Source: Candidatus Villigracilaceae bacterium
GTDB lineage: Bacteria > Chloroflexota > Anaerolineae > Anaerolineales > Villigracilaceae
Assembly: GCA_026645935.1 (NCBI GenBank)
Contig: JAPKMP010000005.1
Location: forward strand, 1-64,000
Length of the DNA: 64,000 nucleotides
Direction of reading: 5' to 3'
Shown here one piece after another: positions 21,602 to 30,272 of the stretch (positions within the stretch are counted from its first letter, which is position 1; every line of letters begins with the position of its first letter). The translations under genes and the position numbers were made by a program. The notes below the pieces were generated by a model. It was not told where the DNA came from. It did no database searches and saw nothing but the letters and a program-made list of their open reading frames with translations.

Positions 21602-22716
21602 GCCGTCCTCCGATGCTCGGTGCGGTCGCGTTGGGTCTTGCGGTCGAGCGCGAGATGAATCAAGCGGTCGACCAGTTCGGCATACGTCATGCCGCTGGCC
21701 TCCCACAATTTCGGGTACATGCTGATGGAAGTAAAGCCGGGTATCGTGTTCAATTCGTTTAGATAAATCCTATTCGTGTCTTTTTCGACAAAAAAATCAG
21801 CCCGCGCCATGCCCGCGCAATCGATGGCTTTGTAGGCGCGCACGGCATAATCGCGGATTTGGTCTGCTGTATCTTCCGGCAGCGGCGCCGGGATGATCAA
21901 CCCCGATGTGCCATCGATGTATTTCGACTCATACGAGTAGAACTCGCGGCTCGGCAGGATCTCTCCGCAGACCGATGCTTGTGGGTCTTCATTGCCAAGC
22001 ACGCTGACTTCGATCTCACGCACATTTTTCACACCGCCCTCGATGATGATGCGGCGGTCATAACGCGCGGCATCCATCAAACCTTCCGCAAGGTCTGAAC
22101 GGCTGGTGCATTTGCTGATCCCAACCGATGAACCGAGGTTGGCGGGTTTGGTGAAGAGCGGATACGAACCCAGCGCTTCGGCTTTCGCAATGACGGAATC
22201 CATGTCATTCTCGATCTCGCCGCGCAGGATCAAAGCCGATTTCACGAGAGGGATCCCATGAGCGCGCATTACGTCTTTGAAAATGGCTTTATCCATGCCG
22301 ACGGCTGAACCGGCTACGCCTGCGCCGACGTATGCCACATCCGCCATTTCGAAGAGACCTTGGATGGTCCCGTCCTCTCCGAACGGTCCATGCAGGACGG
22401 GGAAGAAGACGTCGATGGCGTTGAGCGTTTCGAATTTGTCTCCGGTTTTCGTCGAACGAAGCACGAACAAACTCTGCCGCGCCGCCGGGTCGGTGGGCGG
22501 GATGACGCGGTCGAGATTCCTGACATCGCCATTTTCGAACAAATCGAGCGCATTGCTTCCGGTCAGCCAGTTGCCATCGAGCGTAATGCCCACTTGCACA
22601 ACCTCATATCGTTCCGGGTCCAAAACGGAGATCACCGAGCGCGCAGACATCAGCGAAACATCATGCTCGCCAGAACGTCCGCCAAAGATGACTGCCACTC
22701 GTAGCTTCTTCGTCAT
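21598..22716 (-). CDS. ddl: D-alanine--D-alanine ligase
   Basis: A 372-residue ATP-grasp enzyme making D-Ala-D-Ala for the peptidoglycan stem. The N-terminal IFGGRSGEHDVSLMSA, a HGPFGEDGTIQGLFE segment and the C-terminal NELNTIPGFTSISMYP metal/ATP site are all recognisable. It overlaps murB by four bases (ATGA at 22713-22716). A GTG five codons upstream is the alternative start. Confidence 0.97.
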   Translation of the reverse strand: MTKKLRVAVIFGGRSGEHDVSLMSARSVISVLDPERYEVVQVGITLDGNWLTGSNALDLFENGDVRNLDRVIPPTDPAARQSLFVLRSTKTGDKFETLNAIDVFFPVLHGPFGEDGTIQGLFEMADVAYVGAGVAGSAVGMDKAIFKDVMRAHGIPLVKSALILRGEIENDMDSVIAKAEALGSYPLFTKPANLGSSVGISKCTSRSDLAEGLMDAARYDRRIIIEGGVKNVREIEVSVLGNEDPQASVCGEILPSREFYSYESKYIDGTSGLIIPAPLPEDTADQIRDYAVRAYKAIDCAGMARADFFVEKDTNRIYLNELNTIPGFTSISMYPKLWEASGMTYAELVDRLIHLALDRKTQRDRTEHRRTA

Positions 22717-23642
22717 GGTCGCTCGTTCCACTCGCCTACCAACTCGATTTCCAATTCCAAATCCACGTTGAATCTTTCCTTCACCGTTCTTTGAGCCAGG
22801 AAAATCAAAGCGCGAATATCTTCGGCTTTGGTCCTGCCGTGGTTTATAAAGAAATTTCCGTGCAGCGTGCTGATCTCAGCGTTGCCGATGCGCGTCCCCT
22901 TCAAACCCGCGGCTTCGATCAAACGTCCCGCATGGTCGCCCTGCGGATTCTTGAACATCGAACCCATGCTTGCGCCAGGCGGTTGTGTTGCTTTTCGGCG
23001 TTCGCTGAATTGTCCGATTTTAACAGACACTTCCTCTTTCGATGAATTTTTTAATTTCAACATCGCGCTCAATACAACGGCTTTCAATTCACCGCGTTTT
23101 AAAATACTGGTGCGGTAGCCGTATCCCATTTGTTCGAGAGCGAATCGTTCCCGCCCTTTTTTTGTCAGCAGTTCAACCCACATAAGGTTATGAGTCATAT
23201 CGCCGCCGAACGCTCCCGCGTTTCCATACACCGCGCCGCCGACTGTGCCGGGGACCGTTGCCGACCATTCCAGTCCGCCCAAGCCTTTGGATGCGCAGCG
23301 TTTGGCGAGATTGCCGATCACGACTCCCGCCTCGCACCAGACTTGAGGCTGGTCGCCCATTTCAAAACGGATTTCCTTCGCCCTGTTCAAAACCACGACT
23401 CCACGAAAACCTTTATCGCTGACGAGCACATTCGACCCGCCGCCAAGAATGTAATACGGGAGATCGTGTTCCCATATCCATTGCATCGCGTCTGCAAGTT
23501 CATCCGCCGATTTGACCGTCAGAATCGCATCCGCCGGTCCGCCGATGCGCGCAGACGTATACGGCGCAAGGGCGACATGCTCCTGTACTGCATCGCCAAA
23601 TTTCTCGCGCAAGATCTCAACGGAAGGGGCGGTGTTAACCAT
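22713..23642 (-). CDS. murB: UDP-N-acetylenolpyruvoylglucosamine reductase
   Basis: A 309-residue FAD enzyme that reduces UDP-GlcNAc-enolpyruvate to UDP-MurNAc. It has the N-terminal YTSARIGGPAD FAD site, LGGGSNVLVSDKG, the central GTVGGAVYGNAGAFGGD and the catalytic-serine region PPGASMGSMFKNP. The layout fits type II MurB. The second ATG (23642) is chosen because AGG sits six bases before it and would abut the first ATG at 23648. Confidence 0.96.
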   Translation of the reverse strand: MVNTAPSVEILREKFGDAVQEHVALAPYTSARIGGPADAILTVKSADELADAMQWIWEHDLPYYILGGGSNVLVSDKGFRGVVVLNRAKEIRFEMGDQPQVWCEAGVVIGNLAKRCASKGLGGLEWSATVPGTVGGAVYGNAGAFGGDMTHNLMWVELLTKKGRERFALEQMGYGYRTSILKRGELKAVVLSAMLKLKNSSKEEVSVKIGQFSERRKATQPPGASMGSMFKNPQGDHAGRLIEAAGLKGTRIGNAEISTLHGNFFINHGRTKAEDIRALIFLAQRTVKERFNVDLELEIELVGEWNERP

Positions 23643-23653
23643 GAACATCCTGA

Positions 23654-25036
23654 CTACAAATCCTTCAACAGATCGGCGGTGATCTGGTCTGCGTCCCCGG
23701 CGGAAAGGACAATGACCACATCATTGAATCTCAAATGTTCCAACAAATATTTCCTCGTCTCTGCGAGCGAGCCGCTGTACCTGGCCGAGGCATGAGGCAT
23801 TGCCCCGACCACTTCAGCGGAGGAGAAATCCTGTTCCGGTTCGCGTGAAGCGTAGATTTCCGTCACGAGAACTTCATCGGCTTCGCTAAATGCGCGGGAG
23901 AAATCGTAAAGCAGGGTCTGCGTCCTCGAAAACGTGTGCGGCTGCCACACTGCCCAAATTCTCCGCTTCGGATAACGCGCCCTTGCCGCAGCCAGCGTGG
24001 CGCGAATTTCGGTGGGATGATGGGCATAATCATCTACCAAAAGAATGCCTTTCGGCTCGCCGCGAATTTCAAAGCGGCGTCCGGTTCCAGTAAATTGACC
24101 CAATGCTTCAGCCGCTTTTTGCATGGGAAGTCCCATAACTGCTGCAACAGACAGCGCGGCAAGCGCATTGCGGACGTTATGTTCGCCCGGCACCTGCAAC
24201 GAGACATTGAACGCGTTCGTCATATTGCCCATGTTGGTCATGACAGAAAAGTCGAAACCGCCGCGCTCGTTCTTCTTCATGGTGCGCGCCTGCACCCATT
24301 GCGGGCTGTTGATGGTCATTTCGCCCTGCACGGAATAGGAGACCACGGTCAATCCGCTGCGCCGGGCGTGGTTGATCAGCATGACGGCGCCTTCATCTTC
24401 CGCGCAGGCGATCAAGGTACCGTCGGGCGGAAGGAGATTCACAAAACTTTCGAAGGCGGCATACATGTCATTGAAAGTCGGGAAACAATCCGGGTGATCG
24501 TGTTCCAGATTCGTGACCACCTCGATCTGTGGTTTTAATCCCAGGAACATGTGGTCGTATTCGTCGGCTTCGATGACAAATGTCTCGCCTTTTCCTGCGC
24601 GGGCGTTGGCTTGCAGGTTGTTCAGCGTCCCGCCTGCAATGAAAGACGGGTCGCGGTCGAGCGCGATCAAGATCCAGGCGACCATGGCGGTGGTCGTGGT
24701 CTTGCCATGGGTTCCAGCGATGGCGATGCCCGTCTTCTTCTCCATCAATTGGCCGAGAAAATCGGCGCGCTTGTAAACGGGGATGCCCGCCCGCTTCGCC
24801 GCCTCGACTTCGGGATTGTCGTCCTTGACGGCCGAGGAACGAATCACCACTTCCGCCCCGGAAACATTGCGCGGGTGATGACCGACATAGATCTGCACGC
24901 CAATGTTCTGCAAATCAGCGGCAAACGGAGAGAGCGCTTGATCCGAACCGGTCACCTCGTACCCGCTCTCCGTGAGCAGGCGCGCGATGGCAGAAAGCCC
25001 TGAACCTCCAATGCCGATGAAATGAACGCGTGTCAT
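23654..25036 (-). CDS. murC: UDP-N-acetylmuramate--L-alanine ligase
   Basis: A 460-residue Mur ligase that adds L-Ala to UDP-MurNAc. The Rossmann loop GIGGSGLSAIA is at residue 7 and the ATP P-loop GTHGKTTTTAMV near residue 110. The central DEYDHMFL and the C-terminal DDYAHHPTEI motif are typical of MurC. The start at 25036 matches the family N-terminus (MTRVHFIG). A longer reading with a poly-serine stretch upstream is an artefact of the intergenic region before the CvpA-like gene. Confidence 0.97.
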   Translation of the reverse strand: MTRVHFIGIGGSGLSAIARLLTESGYEVTGSDQALSPFAADLQNIGVQIYVGHHPRNVSGAEVVIRSSAVKDDNPEVEAAKRAGIPVYKRADFLGQLMEKKTGIAIAGTHGKTTTTAMVAWILIALDRDPSFIAGGTLNNLQANARAGKGETFVIEADEYDHMFLGLKPQIEVVTNLEHDHPDCFPTFNDMYAAFESFVNLLPPDGTLIACAEDEGAVMLINHARRSGLTVVSYSVQGEMTINSPQWVQARTMKKNERGGFDFSVMTNMGNMTNAFNVSLQVPGEHNVRNALAALSVAAVMGLPMQKAAEALGQFTGTGRRFEIRGEPKGILLVDDYAHHPTEIRATLAAARARYPKRRIWAVWQPHTFSRTQTLLYDFSRAFSEADEVLVTEIYASREPEQDFSSAEVVGAMPHASARYSGSLAETRKYLLEHLRFNDVVIVLSAGDADQITADLLKDL

Positions 25037-25070
25037 GGTTATGTCTGCCCAAGCCGCCGGGAGCAAGTCA

Positions 25071-25598
25071 TTAGATATACACCACGATGATGAAGATGAG
25101 GATGACGATGACGGCAAAGTAGATCGATGGTTCGCCGAGGAAACGCGGGGGCATTACTGCCATCATCCTTTCGATGGCGTCTGCAATCGCCGGGTCGGTG
25201 GCGCGGCTGATGACTTTGGGGTAGGGATAGTTCGCCATGTGGTTGTAATAAAGGATCGAGCCCGCGACCAGGTACCCATTTACGCCGCCCAACACAGCCC
25301 CGAAGAGTGAATCCTGCAGGTGTTCGCGCAAAGCCTTACCCGCAAAGCGCGAGATGTTCACGGTCTGGTAGCCGAAGTACACCAGCGCGATCAGGATGAT
25401 GACCCGGATCCAGAACACAGAGGTGGTGGTCTTGTCGAGGTCGCGCACCAGCGGGATGTATTTCTCCAGCAGAAGGTTGACCGCCAGCGAGGTGACCACG
25501 CTGAAGATGACCATCAACTCCTTCGCCCATCCGCGCATGGCGCCGATCACGCCAAAGAGAAATACATACATCCAAAAAAGATAGATAACGCTCATCAT
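25071..25598 (-). CDS. CvpA-like membrane protein inserted in the cell-wall cluster
   Basis: A 175-residue protein with four hydrophobic segments. The second half has the CvpA-type pattern of GKALREHLQDSLFGAVLGGVNG followed by a membrane helix. CvpA proteins are linked to colicin V production and envelope integrity, with no settled biochemical role. It lies between murG (overlap of four bases) and murC, so it is transcribed with the peptidoglycan genes. This points to an envelope role. Family assignment is moderate. Confidence 0.7.
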   Translation of the reverse strand: MMSVIYLFWMYVFLFGVIGAMRGWAKELMVIFSVVTSLAVNLLLEKYIPLVRDLDKTTTSVFWIRVIILIALVYFGYQTVNISRFAGKALREHLQDSLFGAVLGGVNGYLVAGSILYYNHMANYPYPKVISRATDPAIADAIERMMAVMPPRFLGEPSIYFAVIVILIFIIVVYI

Positions 25599-26692
25599 GA
25601 GATTTCTTCTCCTGCCAGTTTCACCAACTGGCTGGCTATCGCCTCTGCCGCGCGCGGCATGGAAAGATTTTTCATCGCCGTCCGCATGGCAATTCGTTTG
25701 TGTTCGTTATGCAAAAGGTCTTTGATGACAGGCAAAAGATTATCATTCAACAATTCATCCTGCAAAATCACCGCAGCGTTGCGTTCGGCAAGATAATCCG
25801 CGTTCACTTTCTGGTATCGCCAGGCGTATGGATATGGAACGAGCACGGCGGGCAGTCCAAAATATGGATATTCGCCGAGGGTGGAAGCGCCTGCCCGCGA
25901 AAGGACAAGGTCCGCTGCGGAGAGCGCCGCGCCCATCTCATGCAAATAGGACATGACGTGATAACGGGCTTTTTTATCGGCGGGAAGTTTTTCCGCCGCG
26001 TCTTTCACCGTTTGGTAATCCAGCGCGCCGGTGATGTGAATGATTTGCGCCATGCCAAGCAATTCATTAATGTGATTCAAGATTGCCATGTTGATCGAGC
26101 GCGCGCCTTTGCTACCGCCGGTCACCAGCAGGGTGGGAATCTGTGAATCCAACCCGAAGTGAGACAAGGCTTTTTCGCGGGACCAGTTCGAAAGTCCGGG
26201 GCGAAGCGGATATCCGGTGTGGACCAACCGCTCGGGGCTGGTGAAAAATTTTCTTGAGTCTGGCGCGGTTACAGCAACGACATCCGAAAAATAACCGAGG
26301 AATTTAAGCGCGAGTCCCGGTTCGATATCCGGTACGTACAGGACGGTCGGATAATCGCGCCCGGCAACCGCCATCGGCGCGGCGACATAACCACCGGTAA
26401 AGAACAAGACGTTTGGTTTGAACTCCTTTAAGATCCGGCGCGATTGCATGATTCCGCGCGTCAGTTTGCCGATGTTACCCGGCAATGAGCGCAGACCAAC
26501 GCCGTGAACGCCTGCGGCCGGGATGGCGCGATAAGGGATGCCTGCGCGTTTCACGAGGTCCTCTTCCATGCCGCCTTCACCGCCGACCCACAAGGTTTCG
26601 ACGCTGGCATGATCACTTCTTAGCGCTTCGTAAACGGCCAGCGCGGGATATACTCCCCCGCCCGTTCCACCAGCGCAGATTAGCAACCGCAC
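25595..26692 (-). CDS. murG: UDP-GlcNAc:lipid I GlcNAc transferase MurG
   Basis: A 365-residue GT-B glycosyltransferase that makes lipid II at the inner face of the membrane. The first glycine-rich loop is CAGGTGGGVYPA at residues 5-16, a second loop is FFTGGYVAAP near residue 98, and the donor site VTGGSKGARSIN is near residue 190. The start is the GTG at 26692, preceded by a perfect GGAGGT six bases upstream. Because the glycine loop is so close to the start, it cannot begin later. Its first 80 bases therefore overlap the end of ftsW, an unusually long overlap. Confidence 0.95.
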   Translation of the reverse strand: MRLLICAGGTGGGVYPALAVYEALRSDHASVETLWVGGEGGMEEDLVKRAGIPYRAIPAAGVHGVGLRSLPGNIGKLTRGIMQSRRILKEFKPNVLFFTGGYVAAPMAVAGRDYPTVLYVPDIEPGLALKFLGYFSDVVAVTAPDSRKFFTSPERLVHTGYPLRPGLSNWSREKALSHFGLDSQIPTLLVTGGSKGARSINMAILNHINELLGMAQIIHITGALDYQTVKDAAEKLPADKKARYHVMSYLHEMGAALSAADLVLSRAGASTLGEYPYFGLPAVLVPYPYAWRYQKVNADYLAERNAAVILQDELLNDNLLPVIKDLLHNEHKRIAMRTAMKNLSMPRAAEAIASQLVKLAGEEIS

Positions 26693-27854
26693 CGTACGAC
26701 CTCCAATCATCCGATACATTCGAAGTGCTTCCCTGGCGGGAAATATTGAACAAAATTCCAAGCGCCGCAAGCGTGGTGACTAGGTTCGAGCCGCCCGCGC
26801 TCACAAAAGGAAGGGCATTTCCTGCGAAAGGCAAAAGCCCAACCATCACTGCCATGTTGATAAGAGCCTCCAAGCCGATCCAGATGACCAGACCCGAAGC
26901 AATGAGCGTGCCGAGCATGTCGGGCGCGCGACGGGCGATGACCAATCCGCGCCAGATCAAGGCGCCGAAGAGACAGATCAAACCGACACCGCCGACCCAG
27001 CCGAGTTCTTCCACAACGACCGCATAGATGCTGTCGGTCGGAGGTACCGGCAAGCCGGTCACTTTGGAAAGCGACTTGCCGATGCCAACACCGAACCAGC
27101 CGCCGTTGACGATGGCTTCGAACGAACGGCGGACATGATACGAAGCCTGCAAGGGATCCTTGATTCCGGTGACAAAATCCTGCACACGCTGCTGCCCGGT
27201 GAGGCTGACCGATACGACCATATAAGCGACAAGCCCGGCGACGACCAGCAAGCCGCCAATCTGTTTCATATCGCCGCCTGCAAGGAAGAAGAGCAAGCCG
27301 CCGAGCATGAGCACGGTGGCGGCGGCGCTCAGGTCCGGCTGCAAGTAGATCAAGCCGCCCACGAATCCGAGAATTACGCCGAGCGGTATCAGGCCGAAGG
27401 TTACGTCTTTGAGCATGTCCCGTTTGGCGTACAACCATACGCCAAGATATAGAATCGAAACCAACTTTGCCAATTCCGAAGGCTGGATCGAGCCGTTCAG
27501 GATGGCACGATTGGCGTTGAACCGTGCTTCGCTCATCACCAATACTGCGACCAACAAAAGAATGGTGAGCGCCATGGCGGGCACGATCAATTGCCGCCAG
27601 CGGTGATAATCGATAAACGCAAGGATCATTGCGCCGAGGAGTCCCAGTCCGAGCCACATGACCTGGCGGTTGAACATATACATGGCGTCGCCGTCGTTCG
27701 CCGCACGAGAGAAATCCCACGATGCGGAATACAACATCACCAGACCGAAGACGATCAACGCCACCACGATCACAAGCAGGGGCATGTCGAACCCGCGTAT
27801 CGTGCGTGTGGCAGCCTGAGTGGGTGTTTCCTTTACGACAGTTCCGATACCCAT
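26613..27854 (-). CDS. ftsW: Peptidoglycan polymerase FtsW (SEDS family)
   Basis: A 413-residue integral membrane protein with about ten helices that polymerises lipid II at the septum. Typical segments include LYSASW early on, PSELAKL (about residue 150) and NGGWFGVGIGKS (about 255). The conserved QQRVQDFV and SAGGSNL segments also match. A C-terminal tail of about 30 residues, rich in Arg, Trp and Ser, is encoded by the region that also encodes the start of murG. The start overlaps the murD end by 22 bases. Confidence 0.95.
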   Translation of the reverse strand: MGIGTVVKETPTQAATRTIRGFDMPLLVIVVALIVFGLVMLYSASWDFSRAANDGDAMYMFNRQVMWLGLGLLGAMILAFIDYHRWRQLIVPAMALTILLLVAVLVMSEARFNANRAILNGSIQPSELAKLVSILYLGVWLYAKRDMLKDVTFGLIPLGVILGFVGGLIYLQPDLSAAATVLMLGGLLFFLAGGDMKQIGGLLVVAGLVAYMVVSVSLTGQQRVQDFVTGIKDPLQASYHVRRSFEAIVNGGWFGVGIGKSLSKVTGLPVPPTDSIYAVVVEELGWVGGVGLICLFGALIWRGLVIARRAPDMLGTLIASGLVIWIGLEALINMAVMVGLLPFAGNALPFVSAGGSNLVTTLAALGILFNISRQGSTSNVSDDWRSYGAVANLRWWNGRGSISRAGRLRSAKK

Positions 27855-29206
27855 TTCCGAAACGCCTCTCCTCTCTCTGAAAAATCCTTGAACTCATCGA
27901 AGCTCGTCCCGCCCGGCGATAAGAGAACGACCTCGCCTCTGGATGCAATTTCCGCCGCGAGGGAAACTGCCTCTTCGAGCGTCTTCGCCCGGCGGATGTC
28001 CACGGCTCCGACTCCGCTGAAGCCTGTTATTGTTTTCTGAATCATCTCCCCCGCCTCACCAAAAACCACCACATGATCCACGCGTTCATGGACCAATTTC
28101 GCCAGGTCTCCCCAGGGAAGATTCTTATCTCGCCCGCCAAGCATCAACACGATCGGCTCAGTGAATGAATGGATCGCCGCCATGCTCCGTTCGGGCGCTG
28201 TTGCGATCGAGTCGTTGTACCAGCGCACACCGCGTAATTCGCGGACCAATTCCAACCGGTGCGGCACGCCGCGGAATTCCTCCACGGCTTCAAGCATGTC
28301 ATCCAGTTTGAAATCCGCCGCATGACCGACGGCAAAAGCCGCGAGCACGTTCGCCACATTATGGTCGCCACGCAGTTGAACTCTTTCGCGCATCAAAAGT
28401 GGAACGTAGGCAAATCCGTCGCGCAGGCTGAGCAAGCCATCGTGCAAATAAGCGCCGTTCAAGCCTTCATCCAGGTCGTGAAGGGAGAACGCCAGCAAGT
28501 TCCCTTTAACTTTATTCTTCAAGCCCCATGCGCCGCTGTCATCGCGGCCAAGTACGGCAGTGTCCTTTTCACTCTGAAATTCCAAAATCCGCGCCTTGGC
28601 GTTCGTGTACGCTTCCATTGTTCCATGTCGGTCCAAATGATTCGGCGTGATGTTCAGAATCGCCGCGATGTTCGGGGATATATTCATCTGCTCGAGTTGA
28701 AACGAGGATAATTCCATGACAGCGATGTCGTCGGTTGTCATATCGTCCACGTAGTTGATGAGCGGGTCGCCGATGTTGCCGCCTGTGTAAGAGCGATTTG
28801 CGATTGAAAGACTTGCCATGTTGCCAACAAGAGTCGTCGTCGTTGTCTTGCCCGCCGAACCTGTAATGCCAATCGTCCTGCATGGAACGACCTCCATGAA
28901 GATCTGCGAATCGTTCGAGAGCGGGATGCCGCGTTTGACGGCCTCTTCGACGATTGGCAATGTCAACGGCACGCCGCCGGAGGGACACAACACATCGCAA
29001 CCATCAAGCAATTCAAGCGGATGACCGCCAGCGACGAACTTCACGTTCATATCTGCAAGCGCTTGCTTCGCCGGGGCAAGTTCCGCCTCGGGGCGCGAAT
29101 CATTCAAGGTCACGATTGCGCCGTGACGGGATAGCCAGCGCGCAAGGGCAATGCCCTGTCTTGCGGCACCGAGGATGAGAACGTGGGTGTTTGTCCAATT
29201 TTTCAT
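27833..29206 (-). CDS. murD: UDP-N-acetylmuramoyl-L-alanine--D-glutamate ligase
   Basis: A 457-residue Mur ligase adding D-Glu to UDP-MurNAc-L-Ala. It shows an N-terminal VLILGAARQGIALARWL, the P-loop GITGSAGKTTTTTLVG (about residue 118), MELSSFQLE, and a C-terminal GGRDKNLPWGD. The ATG at 29206 begins at the expected N-terminus but lacks a clear ribosome-binding site. The 67-base gap to mraY upstream holds an ACGTGAAACGTGA-type low-complexity tract. Confidence 0.96.
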   Translation of the reverse strand: MKNWTNTHVLILGAARQGIALARWLSRHGAIVTLNDSRPEAELAPAKQALADMNVKFVAGGHPLELLDGCDVLCPSGGVPLTLPIVEEAVKRGIPLSNDSQIFMEVVPCRTIGITGSAGKTTTTTLVGNMASLSIANRSYTGGNIGDPLINYVDDMTTDDIAVMELSSFQLEQMNISPNIAAILNITPNHLDRHGTMEAYTNAKARILEFQSEKDTAVLGRDDSGAWGLKNKVKGNLLAFSLHDLDEGLNGAYLHDGLLSLRDGFAYVPLLMRERVQLRGDHNVANVLAAFAVGHAADFKLDDMLEAVEEFRGVPHRLELVRELRGVRWYNDSIATAPERSMAAIHSFTEPIVLMLGGRDKNLPWGDLAKLVHERVDHVVVFGEAGEMIQKTITGFSGVGAVDIRRAKTLEEAVSLAAEIASRGEVVLLSPGGTSFDEFKDFSERGEAFRKWVSELS

Positions 29207-29273
29207 GATTCGTAAAAAGTAAGGAATGAAGCGTGATGTGCAAATCACGTTTCACGTATCATTGTTCACACAA

Positions 29274-30272
29274 CTACACCTGCGATAATCCTATTCCAAT
29301 CAGCCCGGCCATCAAACCGATGAGCCAGAATCGCTGGACGACCTGGGTCTCGCTCCAGCCGAGCAATTCGAAATGCAAATGGAGCGGCGCCATCTTGAAG
29401 AAACGTTTGCCGCCCGTCCAGCGGAAATAAAGAATCTGGATCACGACACTGAGCATCTCAGCGAGAGGAATGATACCGATGATCAACAGCATGGGCCACT
29501 GACCCGTCATCAACGCAATGACCGCCAACACCGAGCCGAGCGCCATCGAGCCGGTGTCACCCATGATCAATTGCGCGGGATGCACATTGAACCACAGATA
29601 CCCGAACAAAGCGCCGACAAGGATGAAACAAAAGCGCGCGAGAAAGGTCTGTTCCTGCATCAGGGCAATGCCGCCGAATGCGGCAATGGCGGTGGCGGCG
29701 ATCAGACCCGCGAGACCGTCGAGCCCGTCTGTGAAGTTGACCGCGTTCGATTCAGCGACGATGATAAAGGCGGCGATTGGCACGTAGATCCAGCCGATCT
29801 CGATCTCGAAGAAGTAACCGGGCAGGTACAGGTCGGGCGCATCGATGACGTATTTCAAAACGTAAGCCGTTGCCAGCGCAAGGACCACCTGGAACATGAA
29901 CTTGGTGCGGGCGCGCATCCCGTCACCTTTGCGTTTGCCGTGAATGCCTTCCCAATCGTCCACTGCGCCAAGGATGGCGAAACCGACCATGACCGCCATC
30001 GGCAAAAGGACGGAGCGCCCGATCCCGCTTGTGGTTACGCCGATCAATGCCACGGCATTCAATAAACCGCTCAATAACAAAACCGGCAGGATGAACATCA
30101 CGCCGCCCATGGTTGGCGTGCCCATCTTGACGCGATGCGCATCCGGCTCCTCCACGCGGATGATCTTTCCGATTTTGAAATGCCGCAGGATGCGCAGCAA
30201 TGGCGTTCCCCAAATGGCCGTCATGATGAAAGCCAGCCCCGCCATGCTGAGGGAGAGGGCGATGTCTCTCAC
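29274..30272 (-). CDS. mraY: Phospho-MurNAc-pentapeptide transferase MraY
   Basis: A 332-residue membrane enzyme that makes lipid I from UDP-MurNAc-pentapeptide and undecaprenyl phosphate. Ten helices are expected. The catalytic aspartates are in LGAVDDWE and NFTDGLDGLA, and the C-terminal HLHFELLGWSE loop is typical. The GTG at 30272 is chosen: a GGAGG lies 6 bases upstream and it overlaps the murF stop in a GTGA arrangement. Confidence 0.96.
   Translation of the reverse strand: MRDIALSLSMAGLAFIMTAIWGTPLLRILRHFKIGKIIRVEEPDAHRVKMGTPTMGGVMFILPVLLLSGLLNAVALIGVTTSGIGRSVLLPMAVMVGFAILGAVDDWEGIHGKRKGDGMRARTKFMFQVVLALATAYVLKYVIDAPDLYLPGYFFEIEIGWIYVPIAAFIIVAESNAVNFTDGLDGLAGLIAATAIAAFGGIALMQEQTFLARFCFILVGALFGYLWFNVHPAQLIMGDTGSMALGSVLAVIALMTGQWPMLLIIGIIPLAEMLSVVIQILYFRWTGGKRFFKMAPLHLHFELLGWSETQVVQRFWLIGLMAGLIGIGLSQV

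Noticed and set aside
25037-25117. Poly-serine N-terminal extension of MurC
   Set aside because: It is a translation of the GATGATGA-rich end of the CvpA-like gene and its spacer. MurC homologues start at the Rossmann loop.
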